A DNA stretch of 64,000 bases from Cupriavidus sp. 2SB (GCF_005503625.1 NZ_SCMX01000006.1:62001-126000); one strand, 5' to 3'. Counted from the stretch's first letter, positions 45,842 to 55,434 are shown. Notes: a model not told the origin generated them from the sequence alone. Program-made: numbers and translations.

Positions 45842-46576
45842 TCAGTCCTCCTGGGTAAGAGAACGCAAGGATCGTCCGCTTGTTTCCTCTATTCTGACTT
45901 CGCCCTTCCACCAGAGGGCGATGGTCTTCTCGCTATGAGCGATTGGGAATCCTCTGGCCACCTCTTCGCCCTTGTCCAGCAGGACGTAGCAATAGTCGTG
46001 CTTCTCGGCTGCGGCCTTGCAGCCCCTTTCGTAGTTCTTCCGCCTTGCTTCGGCGGCTCTGGTGCCTGCATAGTTGCCTAGGGACGGCGCCAATATGAGA
46101 ACAATAAGCAAGACCAAGGGAACGTAGAACGAGACGCCGATGGCAAAAGCGTTCGCGGCAAGCCAGTGCGCCACGCTAGCGGCCAGCTTGCTATCGCGCA
46201 ATTTCTGCGGGTCAAGGCGAATTTCGTTAGCGAGCTTACGCAGAATCGTCGGTGCAAACCAGACTAGGCTGGTCACCCCGCAAAGAATCAGCAGAGGGAG
46301 AAAGCTGCTGCTCGCATACTCTACCCAGCCTGACAAGCCGAAGACTGCGGCTGAATACGCCCCTACGTAAAGATCTCTGTCCCCTAGCGCAAAAAGAAAC
46401 GCCTTCAACTTGAAGACATTGTTGTAAGCCTCGTTGTATGCCAAGCCATTCAGATAGGCGACCTTTAGGCCTACGCCCCCGGAGATGATCGCCTTGAGAA
46501 TCTATTGCGCTCGCTGAAACCAAAGCTGATTGCCGTTCTCTTGGGGAACGAGATTCTTGTACTCCACGAGGTCCAT
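45842..46576 (-). pseudogene. Small membrane protein gene interrupted by an in-frame TAG
   Basis: From ATG 46576, preceded by AAGAGGAAAT, the frame gives MDLVEYKNLVPQENGNQLWF, then TAG at 46502-46504 (codon 25), then continues in the same frame as ILKAIISGGVGLKVAYLNG and the long part to 45842. The later part has at least two membrane segments (LPLLILCGVTSLVWF and VSFYVPLVLLIVLILAP) and a charged C-terminus with WWKGEVRIEE. Without readthrough, translation could restart only at the TTG at 46444. A CAG-to-TAG change in an old gene is the simplest reading. Confidence 0.6.
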
Positions 46577-46927
46577 ATTTCCTCTTACGATTGCGGAATG
46601 TTGGGACGAGACGCCACCGACTATACAGGCTGCTTGCTCATACTCTTATTGCCTCCGCATCTCCTGTTGCAGTTCGTGGACGTTTGCGGCCGTCCACCCA
46701 AACATCTCTTCTGCAATTGCAGTTTCAGCCTATTCCGTGGCTGCACCTGCAGCCGAACTACCCCGTTAGCATTCCACGGAACACAGGCCAACCTTTGCGA
46801 AGGGTGCTTGCACCTAGTTGGCAGCATCACTCCCTGGCTGCACTCCTCATCCATGGAATCCAAACCCACTCAATGCTGAAATCTCCCCCACCACGGGGAG
46901 ACGTCATGGAAATCACCCAGAATCGTT

Positions 46928-47095
46928 GTGTGCGAGTGTGGGGTACCGGCCCGAGTCCGCGAGATTCTCTACGACCTGGGTGGCACGACCCTGCGCGATT
47001 GGGCGCCGTGTCCGTGGTGCTACCGAAAGCTGCATCAGATGGAAGGTGAAGGCATCGTCCTTGTCGAGCTGGTGACCGCAGAGGAATGGGACTGA
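46928..47095 (+). CDS. Tiny zinc-ribbon protein, possible
   Basis: A 55-residue frame from GTG 46928. It reads CECGVPARVREILYDL then APCPWCYRK and ends VELVTAEEWD. The CxC and CxxC pairs about 27 residues apart look like a small zinc ribbon. The ribosome site is poor, so the gene is uncertain. It precedes the other zinc-ribbon gene at 47243. Confidence 0.4.
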   Translation: MCECGVPARVREILYDLGGTTLRDWAPCPWCYRKLHQMEGEGIVLVELVTAEEWD

Positions 47096-47207
47096 GCCCC
47101 CCGTAGCCGCCATTCGTAGGAGTGCCGAATAAGTTACTCGAAGAGTGTGCTGACCACCCAAGCCGGAGCAACTTGCCGCGGGCTTCTTTTTTGTCGAGCG
47201 TCGTATA

Positions 47208-47227
47208 TACTGTATAAATATACAGTA
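47208..47227. promoter_or_regulatory. LexA (SOS) box
   Basis: TACTGTATAAATATACAGTA has the CTGT-N8-ACAG core and differs from the classical SOS consensus at one base. It ends 15 bases before the ATG at 47243, so LexA would block transcription there until DNA damage. Confidence 0.8.
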
Positions 47228-47242
47228 TCTTTGACATCAACC

Positions 47243-47542
47243 ATGCTTCCTGAGCCAGCAAACTGCCCGTTGTGCGGCGCTGCCGCGGAGCGGATTCGGT
47301 CGTCCGCGCTCCGCGGATACCAATACACCTGCCCGAGGTGCGGCTCGTTCGGCATCGAAACGGCGGCCCTGGCTGACCTGGAAGCAGCCACCTCGGCAAG
47401 GCAGGCCGTAGCTCGACTGCGGTCGTATGGCCATCTGCCAGTCATCCAACGCGACAAGCAGGGAGTTCAAGTAGCACCCGACACGTCTGGGAAATTGCGA
47501 CAGCCGATGTCGCGGGACGAGGCGCGGCATCATGGGAAATAG
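47243..47542 (+). CDS. SOS-boxed zinc-ribbon protein
   Basis: A 99-residue soluble protein. The N-terminus is a four-cysteine zinc ribbon: NCPLCGAAA at about residue 7 and YTCPRCGSFG 20 residues later. The rest is helical with many Ala and Arg residues. I chose ATG 47243, since it follows the LexA box and leaves the ribbon at the start; the frame is open for 32 more codons upstream through the box. I do not recognise the family. Regulation by DNA damage is suggested strongly by the site. It may help a mobile element respond to SOS. Confidence 0.62.
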   Translation: MLPEPANCPLCGAAAERIRSSALRGYQYTCPRCGSFGIETAALADLEAATSARQAVARLRSYGHLPVIQRDKQGVQVAPDTSGKLRQPMSRDEARHHGK

Positions 47543-47834
47543 CCGCCTGGCTGCGAGATGCCATCTCCCTAGAGAGCGATCAAACGAGCCCTCGGCGCCA
47601 GGAGCCAATGGGATTCTTGGTCGTATCCAGGGTCATTACGTCTCTGCCGCAATTCTGACGCTTCCTCCCGCGGCATCTTCCGTTGAGGAGCACCTGGAGG
47701 TCGAAATAGAGGCAGGTCCGGACGGCCGAGTAAGGTTCTTCGCACAGAAGAAACAGGCCAGACATCATCGGCACTCGCACTATTTTTGGTCTGTGTATCG
47801 AGCTGAGCCTGTGAAGGCTGACGATTTGCTGTAG
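47532..47834 (+). CDS. Hypothetical protein behind the SOS-boxed gene
   Basis: A 100-residue frame that overlaps the zinc-ribbon gene by 11 bases and so could be in its operon. The first 40 residues look irregular; the rest is more protein-like, with EEHLEVEIEAGPDGRVRFFA and HYFWSVYRAEPVKADDLL. No family is recognised. A later start is possible. Confidence 0.4.
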   Translation: MGNSRLAARCHLPRERSNEPSAPGANGILGRIQGHYVSAAILTLPPAASSVEEHLEVEIEAGPDGRVRFFAQKKQARHHRHSHYFWSVYRAEPVKADDLL

Positions 47835-47988
47835 TCCTTGGCAGCCAGGTAGCTGCGCCACCGTGTGGAGTGCTTCGTCAAGTCGGGAACTTACAGTGAC
47901 GCCCCTTTTGCTGTGACTTCTCTGCAACGGGATTACGGCGGCATCAGAGCGCCTTGTGTATGCTTGCCCCGAGTCGTTACATAAAAAT

Positions 47989-48237
47989 ATGCTCCATCGC
48001 TGGATTCGACTTCTCGCACAACTCTTCGCTATCACGATCATCATCGTGGTGGCCGCCGCCGTGTCGCGCATAATCTATCTTCGGTTTGCGCCACCGCCAG
48101 CGGCAGAACTGGAAGACGTGAGCGATATCGACCGCCCTTCCCCTGGCTGCCCAACTCCCCATTGGGAGCAGAAACCTCAGCAACCTCAAGACACTGAACG
48201 AGAAATGACTAGGCCCGCTGGCTGCCTAGAGTCGTAA
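47989..48237 (+). CDS. Small single-pass membrane protein, hypothetical
   Basis: An 82-residue frame from ATG 47989. Residues about 7-26 form one membrane helix (LLAQLFAITIIIVVAAAVSR), followed by a proline-rich, acidic tail. The frame is open for eleven further codons upstream. No family is recognised. No convincing ribosome site is present, so this is a tentative gene. Confidence 0.4.
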   Translation: MLHRWIRLLAQLFAITIIIVVAAAVSRIIYLRFAPPPAAELEDVSDIDRPSPGCPTPHWEQKPQQPQDTEREMTRPAGCLES

Positions 48238-48999
48238 CGTTCTGCTTTCCCGGCCGCTGCCTGCAACTGGTTGCATTTGTCCAGAGTTGATTAGGAGCAA
48301 TTGCCCGCAATCTGAACACGCTTCCCGGGTACAGGCTTCCCTGGAAAACGCCGTTACTTCTAGTCTGGCTGCGAACCCCGCTCCAGTACTTCTATGGGCG
48401 GGCGGTACTGTCGTGCTGCTCGCCTCTTTTCCGAACCGCGGACCTGTTGGTTGACCACTCCAATCAAAAAAGAAGCCCATCACATACGATGATGGGCCCG
48501 TCCATAACCGGATGCAGAACGCCAGCGTTGCTCGTAGAGCCTAGAAATCTCCTGTGCGTAGCGCGACGTAGTGGCCGCCAACCGATGTCCGTTGAATGCG
48601 CGCCGCGACGTTGCGAATGCGTTCCTACCCTTTCTGAAACGCTTCGCCTATTGCCACATCTCGTTGCTGTGGTGTCATCCCTGTTGGATTGAGGCCGAGT
48701 GGTCCTCAAGCGCTTGCCGCGTGACTACGAACGTTTGGCTACGTCCCGCAATCAGGTAGCTGAACTGGACTGCCACGTCTCCTTTGACGTGAAGAAATCT
48801 TGGGCTCAATTGGATAGACCATCCCGCCTCCGTGGATTGGCGACCCAGTTAGAATACCCTGGCGGGAACGGCGGCAGGCATGACCCTTGAGACGCGACCA
48901 ACATTCACCGCACTGTGGGCCTACCACCCGGTTTCACTGCCCTCCCCTGCTCGACGCCCTGACGACGGCATCCGGAAGGCGCCAAACTTGCACACCCAA
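48238..48999. other. Island stretch without a clear gene
   Basis: About 760 bases. Short open frames on both strands show no ribosome site or recognisable protein. A palindrome-like CATCACATACGATGATGGG near 48479 is the only pattern noted. Confidence 0.4.
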
Positions 49000-49302
49000 A
49001 TGGCCAGCTTCCACAATCCTGCGCAACTCTCAATTTTTCACGATTCCGAGGCTCAAACGCTTCGGGAGCGTGCTGCGGCCATTCTTTGGGTGAAATCGCA
49101 AATGGCCAGGCATGGCGTCACCGCAGACGACCTAGTTTCAGCGGGTTGTTTCGGGGAGCAGTTCGTGAAACCGAAGGCAGCAGTGCGTGCTCAGTACAAA
49201 GATGCCGTTGGCCACTCTTGGGATGGGGAAGGCACGCTTCCGGAATGGCTCCAGCGCGCGGTGAACGCAGGACAGAACATAGAGCATTTCAGAATTACAT
49301 AG
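49000..49302 (+). CDS. H-NS family DNA-binding protein, short
   Basis: A 100-residue protein from ATG 49000. The last part, HSWDGEGTLPEWLQRAVNAG, is the H-NS/BprA-type DNA-binding motif (usual pattern TWSGRGxxPxWL), and AAILWVKSQMARHGVTADDL is the linker typical of beta-proteobacterial relatives. The Arg of the usual RG hook is replaced by Glu (DGEG), which may weaken binding to AT-rich DNA. The N-terminal oligomerisation domain is short. Such proteins silence foreign DNA; on an island they may tame its own genes or counter the host's H-NS. Confidence 0.7.
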   Translation: MASFHNPAQLSIFHDSEAQTLRERAAAILWVKSQMARHGVTADDLVSAGCFGEQFVKPKAAVRAQYKDAVGHSWDGEGTLPEWLQRAVNAGQNIEHFRIT

Positions 49303-49813
49303 CAGCGTCCAATAGACGCCGTGATGCGCTGATCGAGACGCCCTTTTTTATCTTTAATGAGCATAGCCCGAGAAGCAGCGGCCTTGCTTCCAAAACTACG
49401 GCTCGGCGGGTCCGTCGTTTGGCTATTCGCCGCTCCCAATTGTCGCCGCCCCACATTGCACTCTGCCAGTTAGAGAGCGAAAAGAAGGGCGAAGTGGCAG
49501 CCCGAGTAATGACGCTCCTCGGACTCCTGCCTGCCTCGAATCACAGGCGGACGGCCCGATCCTGTGAAAAAATGCCCACCAGCGAACTGGCGGGCTACAG
49601 GGGGTGTCGGGACGGGTCAATATCCCGACGCCGAGGGTACGGAGTCAGTGCTTCGCGTGGTGTCAGAGTTTGTCTGATACGTGCTGAGAGTTTCTGAACT
49701 CAGACTTCAAAAAGGACAGACAACAAAGCCGATGACAACGGCAGCGTCAAGCTCTCATCCACATTGCCCGCTGCGAGGTCAGACTTCAAACAGATCCGGA
49801 GCAGTCGTGCCGA
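49303..49813. other. Gap at the right margin of the island
   Basis: About 510 bases with no convincing gene. GTCGGGACGGGTC and AATATCCCGAC near 49608 form an imperfect hairpin. The change from atypical to core-like sequence happens here, so an island or transposon end may be hidden in it, but I found no copy of the 32222 repeats. Confidence 0.35.
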
Positions 49814-51241
49814 TTAGCTCTCCACTCCGGCTAGCGGCGGCATAACATTCGCGGGGATCGGGCACACGTAAGGCTTGCCACCGAGGCGTTGATTGAGCTC
49901 CTGTCGCGCCTCTTCGATCAATTCAGGATTTCGGAACAATTCCATTGCCGATCCTGCCATGGTCTTGGCTGCCAGCAGCATGCCCTTATGCGCGATAGAA
50001 CTCTTTCCTTGAGCAACCCATTGCCACGAGTGCGGCGATGTGCCAAACGCAAAACAGGCCGTCATGCACTGGGCGGTGGGCGTGACCCAACTGACATCGC
50101 CAACGTCCGTGGATCCGTGCATGCGAATGGGGCGCTTGCTGTCCAGCGCTTCGACTCCGTCGTAGAGGGGCTTCGGATCCTTCCAGGCGCTCTGCAGCAT
50201 ACGTCCAGCCATCTCGACTTCTTCAGGTCGCGTGGTGCCGTGCATCGACGCCGCGAAGCCAAGCTCGTCGCGCTCATACGACGGCACGCCAAAATGAGAG
50301 AGCTGCCCGTGCATGACGCGGTTGAGTACATCATTCAGCATGATGTTGGAGCAAGCGGAATGCATCTCAATCTGCAACTCGCAGCCCGTCATCAGTGCCG
50401 CGCCACGTGCGATATCGCACACGCGGGCATAGACTTCCGATGCATCGGAGTTGCGCGGTGCGCGGATCATGTACAGCGCTTCCGCCTTCGGTTGCACTAC
50501 ATTCGGCGCCACTCCGCCAGCGTCAGTAATCGCGTAGTGGACGCGCGCGTCCGGAATCATGTGCTCACGCAGGAAGTTCGTACCGACGTTCATCAGTTCA
50601 AGCGCATCGAGCGCGCTCCGCCCAAGATGCGGCGCGGCACCGGCATGTGCCGAAATGCCGGTGAATCGGAAGTACGCTTGCACGACGGCCAGCGACTCGA
50701 GGTTCATGATGCCGTTGAAGACTCCCGGGTGCCACGTCAGAGCAGCACCCAAGTCGTCGAAAAGACCTGCCCGTGCCATGTAGGTCTTGCCCCAACCTCC
50801 CTCTTCCGCCGGGCAACCATAAAAGCGGACCCGCCCCGGCAGCCCGGCATCGTCTAGCATCTGCTTAACGGTGACCGCCGCCAGGTGCGCGCTTGTTCCC
50901 AGCAGATGGTGGCCACAGCCATGCCCGTTCCCGTTGGTAATCTCCGAAGACGGTTGACAGCTCAGCGCCAGGCTTTCCTGGCTCAGCCCCGACAACGCAT
51001 CGAATTCACCCAGGATGCCGATGACTGGCCCACCCTCTCCGGCCTCCGCGACAAATGCCGTCGGTATCCCGGCCACGCCCTCGCGCACGGCAAAGCCGGC
51101 CTCTTTCAGATAGTCGACATGCAGGCGTGCCGAATGGCGTTCCTGATAGCCGAGTTCCGCATAGCGCCAAATCTCGTCAGAGAGTATTGCGTAGCGCTGT
51201 CCATGCTCGTCGACGAACCGGCCGATGTTTGCTGCATTCAT
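49814..51241 (-). CDS. M20-family amidohydrolase, AbgB-like
   Basis: A 475-residue metal-dependent amidohydrolase of peptidase family M20, closest in pattern to AbgB, a subunit that splits p-aminobenzoyl-glutamate. It shows GHGCGHHLLGTSAHLAAV with metal ligands, FYGCPAEEGGWGKTYMA with the catalytic Glu region, LTWHPGVFN, and ISAHAGAAPHLGRSALDA in the dimer domain. ATG 51241 follows GAGGAG at a good distance, so I prefer it to the longer frame. With the porin, LysR and MFS genes upstream on the same strand it forms a module for import and cleavage of an amide-linked compound. Confidence 0.85.
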   Translation of the reverse strand: MNAANIGRFVDEHGQRYAILSDEIWRYAELGYQERHSARLHVDYLKEAGFAVREGVAGIPTAFVAEAGEGGPVIGILGEFDALSGLSQESLALSCQPSSEITNGNGHGCGHHLLGTSAHLAAVTVKQMLDDAGLPGRVRFYGCPAEEGGWGKTYMARAGLFDDLGAALTWHPGVFNGIMNLESLAVVQAYFRFTGISAHAGAAPHLGRSALDALELMNVGTNFLREHMIPDARVHYAITDAGGVAPNVVQPKAEALYMIRAPRNSDASEVYARVCDIARGAALMTGCELQIEMHSACSNIMLNDVLNRVMHGQLSHFGVPSYERDELGFAASMHGTTRPEEVEMAGRMLQSAWKDPKPLYDGVEALDSKRPIRMHGSTDVGDVSWVTPTAQCMTACFAFGTSPHSWQWVAQGKSSIAHKGMLLAAKTMAGSAMELFRNPELIEEARQELNQRLGGKPYVCPIPANVMPPLAGVES

Positions 51242-51324
51242 GCGTTTGACTCCTCGTGTAGTTGGAGGGGAAAAGGCCGGGATACCATTGCCATCCTGCA
51301 TCCCGGTGCGAAACAGATTCCCAT

Positions 51325-52488
51325 TTAGAAGTGATGGGTGATACCGAGCGTCACGCTGGTAACCGTGCGTCCCAGCGCACCTCCGAACGCACCGTTGTCG
51401 TAGTTGTAGGTAAGGCTGGCGTCCGGCCCGTTGCGCATTAGGCCGGCTCGCCCGTAAAAGGCCGTGCGCTTCGAAAGAAAATGGTCAATGCCGACGGTGC
51501 TGCCGTAGCTGTAGTTGCCATCACGCGTGGTACGCCGATAGCCGAGCGACAGTCGAAACAGGTTGTTGCGCCAGATCTTCTGCAACCCGAGCAAGTACAT
51601 GTTCGCGATATCTGTGCCGTCGTGCTTTGGGACGATGCGGATATAGGCGGCCTGGCCGATCAGTGGACCAAAGTCATACATCGCACTGGCCAGATAGGTA
51701 TCGGTACGTTGCGACGCGGCTTCAGTGGCGTTTCCATTACAGCTTCCCTTCACGCTGGGGTCGCACCAGTTCTGACCAAATGCCATCGTTGCCGCAAACC
51801 GGCCATCGTTGTATGACCCCATAGCGGTCCGCGCCAAAACTGCCGGTCCGACGGTCTGATCCGACTTGAACGAATAGCTGAGATCGCCTGCGAACGGGCC
51901 AAACCGTGGTGTCGCATAGCGAATGGTCTTGTTCAACCGCGCAAGCGCATCACCGCTTGCACCCACGCCCAGGTCAGATACGCCGAGCATGTACGTGTAG
52001 ACCGATTCGTGAGCCGTCCCCAGGAAAGGATCGGCATAGAGTGCCGCCACACCCAATGACGTGTACTGGCGGCCCATCATCAACTGCCCAAAACTGCTGT
52101 GATGCAAGCCGATGTAGGAAGCGCGGTTGAAGAACGAGTTGCTGTCCTGGACAGCTCCGGAGTCTGACAAAAATCCATTCTCCAGACGGAAGAATGCAGT
52201 CCAGCCGCCGCCCAGCGCCTCTTGCCCATAGATACCGAACTTGGATGTGTAAGATCCTCCGCTCTGCAGCCTGGCCACACCATCACTGCCGGAGCGTGTG
52301 TAGTTAATCCCAATGTCCACCGTGCCGTACAGAGACAGCATCGATTGCTGCGGTGCCACGCCGATGGACCGCGCACCCAAGCCCGTTCCCAGGTATGAAA
52401 TCAGTTGTTCGTTCTGCGATGGTGTAGCGTTGGCTGATCCGACCGCGCCAATTAGTACCGCAAGTCCTGCAAGATATTTCTTGAACAT
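51325..52488 (-). CDS. Gram-negative porin (Burkholderia type)
   Basis: A 387-residue outer-membrane porin. The signal peptide is KKYLAGLAVLIGAVGSANA. The mature part has SMLSLYGTVDIGINYTRSG, the typical first strand, and the chain ends TLGITHHF with the C-terminal Phe needed for outer-membrane assembly. A 16-strand trimer is expected. The signal peptide and strand 1 are separated by about 30 unusual residues. The gene lies between the LysR regulator and the amidohydrolase, so it may be the entry route for the same substrate. Confidence 0.9.
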   Translation of the reverse strand: MFKKYLAGLAVLIGAVGSANATPSQNEQLISYLGTGLGARSIGVAPQQSMLSLYGTVDIGINYTRSGSDGVARLQSGGSYTSKFGIYGQEALGGGWTAFFRLENGFLSDSGAVQDSNSFFNRASYIGLHHSSFGQLMMGRQYTSLGVAALYADPFLGTAHESVYTYMLGVSDLGVGASGDALARLNKTIRYATPRFGPFAGDLSYSFKSDQTVGPAVLARTAMGSYNDGRFAATMAFGQNWCDPSVKGSCNGNATEAASQRTDTYLASAMYDFGPLIGQAAYIRIVPKHDGTDIANMYLLGLQKIWRNNLFRLSLGYRRTTRDGNYSYGSTVGIDHFLSKRTAFYGRAGLMRNGPDASLTYNYDNGAFGGALGRTVTSVTLGITHHF

Positions 52489-52598
52489 TGAAGTGCTCTG
52501 AAAAATGCTTGATTAGTGAATGGGCACAACCAAAAGGCAATACGAATCCCCGGCACGCCAGCGGCGTGCCTTACGTAATCATCCTGAGATAGAAGCCG

Positions 52599-53507
52599 TT
52601 AGGCGGCGCGGCGAGACTGTGCGGCGAAGCCCTGAAGCACGGCGTTATGGAGTCGTTCTGCCGGGCCGGTGAGAACGTGGTGGTTGTGCCGGACTAGGCA
52701 AATCGGCTGGGCAGGCAACGGTTCAGTGATGTCGAGGAAAGCCACGCGTTGGCTCAATAGTTCACTGCGCATCGACTCACTCGACAGTACAAGCAGCACA
52801 TCGGCACGCCAGCAAAGTTCCATGGCAAGGTGAATCGACGCACATTCCGTGACACGTAGCGGCAGCTCCAGTCCATTGTCGGAAAACAACCGGCTGAATG
52901 AGGACTGCCGATCTGGCAGTGGATCGAGCGAAATCCAGTCGGCCTGCTGCAAGACGCGCAATGAACGAGCGTGGCGTAGCGGGTGCTCGGGTCTGGAAAC
53001 GATGACGCTTGACAGCCGGCTGACCTCGATGGATTGAAAGAAACGGTCTGGTGAATGCAAGTGCGACGTGATGGCCATGTCGATAGCACCTTGGCGCAAC
53101 TGCTCGACCAACTGATTCGGTCGCATCTCCTGAACACGCAGACGAACATCAGGGTAGGCGCTGCGGAACGCGTCAAGCGTGTCAATCATCGGATGTAGCA
53201 TTGCCGTCAGTGGCGTGGTGCCGAGTGTCACGACACCACCTACCCCATCCTTCAATTCGTCCAGGTCCATCTTGGCATGCTGGACACTCTCCATGATGAG
53301 TCGAGCGTGAGCCAGCATTCGGTGCCCTATTGGCGTAAGGCGCGTTCCGGTGCTCGAACGTTCCAGCAATGTGGTTCCGACACTCGATTCCAACTCCTGC
53401 ACCGTCTTGCTCAAGGCAGGCTGCGTCACGTGGAGTTGGCGCGCCGCTTCGTGGATACTTTGGCATTCGGCGATGGTGATCAAAGCGCGTAACTGGTTCA
53501 ATTTCAT
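52599..53507 (-). CDS. LysR-family transcriptional regulator
   Basis: A 302-residue LysR regulator. ATG 53507 gives the canonical start MKLNQLRALITIAECQSIHE, with the recognition helix in VTQPALSKTVQELE. The effector domain shows GTTPLTAML and MAITSHLHSPDRF. It starts one base after the MFS stop, in the same direction, unlike the usual divergent layout of LysR genes. It probably controls the transporter, porin and hydrolase. The frame is open upstream without a better start. Confidence 0.9.
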   Translation of the reverse strand: MKLNQLRALITIAECQSIHEAARQLHVTQPALSKTVQELESSVGTTLLERSSTGTRLTPIGHRMLAHARLIMESVQHAKMDLDELKDGVGGVVTLGTTPLTAMLHPMIDTLDAFRSAYPDVRLRVQEMRPNQLVEQLRQGAIDMAITSHLHSPDRFFQSIEVSRLSSVIVSRPEHPLRHARSLRVLQQADWISLDPLPDRQSSFSRLFSDNGLELPLRVTECASIHLAMELCWRADVLLVLSSESMRSELLSQRVAFLDITEPLPAQPICLVRHNHHVLTGPAERLHNAVLQGFAAQSRRAA

Positions 53508-53508
53508 C

Positions 53509-54825
53509 TCAGCGCCCCGCTGCCGTCGCGTTGCTACGGCCCGTTTCCTGAATGTTCGACAGCGCCACCAGCGTAACCACGCCACAGGCCATCATGTAGA
53601 GCGCAGGAGCCATCGGGTTACCGGTTACTCCAATCAACCAGGTCACCACTGCCTGCGAAGAGCCGCCGAATATCGTGACACCAATGCTGTAGATCACCGA
53701 CAAGCCGCTGGCTCGGACGCCGGGAGGCAGCATTTCCATGAGCAGCAGCAACATTGGCGCAGAGCCGATATTGCCCAGCGCAGTCAAAACCGCCGTAACG
53801 ACCAGCACCAGCGGCACGCTCGGGTACGTGTTGATCAGCCAGAACGCCGGGTAGATGAGAATCGTTGTGGCAACCAGGGCAGCCAGCGCGATGGGCTTGC
53901 GACGCATCAGACGGTCGGCGAGTCGTCCGGCCAGCAGAGAGGAGACAATCATCGTGGCACCGGCTACGCATCCCGACAACAGAGATAGCGACGAAGGCAT
54001 GCGCAACACGCGAATCATGTACGTCGGCATGTAGAACACCACCAGATACATCGCCACCGTACCCGCAGTAATGGACAGCACGCCCTTGACCACGCTGCGC
54101 CCATGCTCACGGAACAGCGTCCGCAGCGGGCTGGCCTCGTGGGCGTGCTCAGGTAACGTTTCGTCGAGATTGGCGCGGATATACAGTCCCACGGGCGCAA
54201 TCAGCAGGCCAAGCAGGAACGGCAGCCGCCAACCCCAAGACTCGAGCGACTCCGCTGGCAGGAACGCGTAGAGCGCCGTGCCGGTAGCAGCGCCGAGCAG
54301 TGCCGCCGCACCCTGGCTGGCCGCCTGCCAACTGATGCGGTAGCCGCGGCGCTGCACGCCTCCCGCCTCCATCAACATTGACGTCGACGCGCCAATTTCA
54401 CCGCCGAGGGAAAATCCCTGCAGCAGACGACCCGCTACGATCAGCAACGGCCCCAATGCACCTGCCGCGGCGTACGTCGGCGCACAAGCAATGCACATCG
54501 TGCCCACCACCATCAAGGCGATGGTCAGGGTCATGGCTGCCTTGCGGCCTTTACGGTCGGCAAAGCTGCCAATCACAAATCCTCCCAACGGGCGCATGAC
54601 GAAGCCGATGCCGAAAGTGGCGACGGCCAGCAGCAGCGACCCGTATGAACTGGTAGTGGGAAAAAACAGCTTGCCGATCAGGACCGCAAAGAAGCTGTAG
54701 ACGGTGAAGTCGTACATTTCGAGCGCATTGCCAACCGAACACGCGGCAATCACGCGCGACTGGTTGTTCGGGACGGCGGCTGCGGATGCAAGTGTAGCTC
54801 GGGCGCCAAGGGTTACGTCATTCAT
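53509..54825 (-). CDS. MFS metabolite:proton symporter
   Basis: A 438-residue transporter of the metabolite:H+ symporter group, with twelve hydrophobic helices. The hallmarks are CSVGNALEMYDFTVYSFFA, RPLGGFVIGSFADRKGRKAA and GFSLGGEIGASTSML. ATG 54825 leaves a normal N-terminus; the frame is open to 55056. It likely brings in the amide or its parts that the AbgB-like enzyme handles. It is the first gene of the four-gene module. Confidence 0.88.
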   Translation of the reverse strand: MNDVTLGARATLASAAAVPNNQSRVIAACSVGNALEMYDFTVYSFFAVLIGKLFFPTTSSYGSLLLAVATFGIGFVMRPLGGFVIGSFADRKGRKAAMTLTIALMVVGTMCIACAPTYAAAGALGPLLIVAGRLLQGFSLGGEIGASTSMLMEAGGVQRRGYRISWQAASQGAAALLGAATGTALYAFLPAESLESWGWRLPFLLGLLIAPVGLYIRANLDETLPEHAHEASPLRTLFREHGRSVVKGVLSITAGTVAMYLVVFYMPTYMIRVLRMPSSLSLLSGCVAGATMIVSSLLAGRLADRLMRRKPIALAALVATTILIYPAFWLINTYPSVPLVLVVTAVLTALGNIGSAPMLLLLMEMLPPGVRASGLSVIYSIGVTIFGGSSQAVVTWLIGVTGNPMAPALYMMACGVVTLVALSNIQETGRSNATAAGR

Positions 54826-55389
54826 GAGAATTGTCGGTAGCAGGTCTACGAAACACTGAATCGCATCTCGCGTCCAGCGAATGGCCACTTCTACTAGCAA
54901 GGCGCATACCTCTGCGTCCTTGGCACCAGTATTCGTGGAATTAACGCACCTGGAAAATCGATAATTCTCATCGCGAAAACCTTTTGTTATCGCGACTCCG
55001 CGGCACCCGAACAGAGGTCCTTTGGGCACCAATTCCGTGCCCGGGTCACCAATCACAAGCAGCCAACCGGGACGTCATTCCCACGGAGGGGGCACAGACG
55101 CGCCTCCCATCGCCGCAAATGAATCGGTTCGCCATTTTCGCCGGGATGCACCCCATCAAGCTCGCTGGACTACGCTAGAGGCGCTGGAATGGATCGAGCG
55201 CCTGACCCTCAATTGAGAAAAATGAAGCCCCTCACGTGGCAATGACGGACTCAAAACCTCGGAGGTGAAGAAAGGCACGATCCTGAAGACGTGCGCCGCC
55301 TCCAATGTAAGGCTTCAGCAGTGAGCCGAGATGTAGGTCTTCCGTTGATTCAGCATCGCACCGTCTTGGCTGCCAATTGCGCACCAGCG
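54826..55389. other. Gap between the MFS gene and the methyltransferase
   Basis: About 560 bases. It must hold the promoter of the MFS-LysR-porin-hydrolase module. TCGCGA occurs twice around an AT-rich segment near 54971-54997. No gene is recognised. Confidence 0.4.
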
Positions 55390-55434
55390 ATGTCTCCATA
55401 CGCGTCATCACCCCCGCGCGCACCTATACTGAGG

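Noticed and set aside
49600-49800. Right end of the element or island near 49,664 (AGTTTGTCTGATAC)
   Set aside because: Resembles the 32222 repeats at only a few bases and has no regular spacing.
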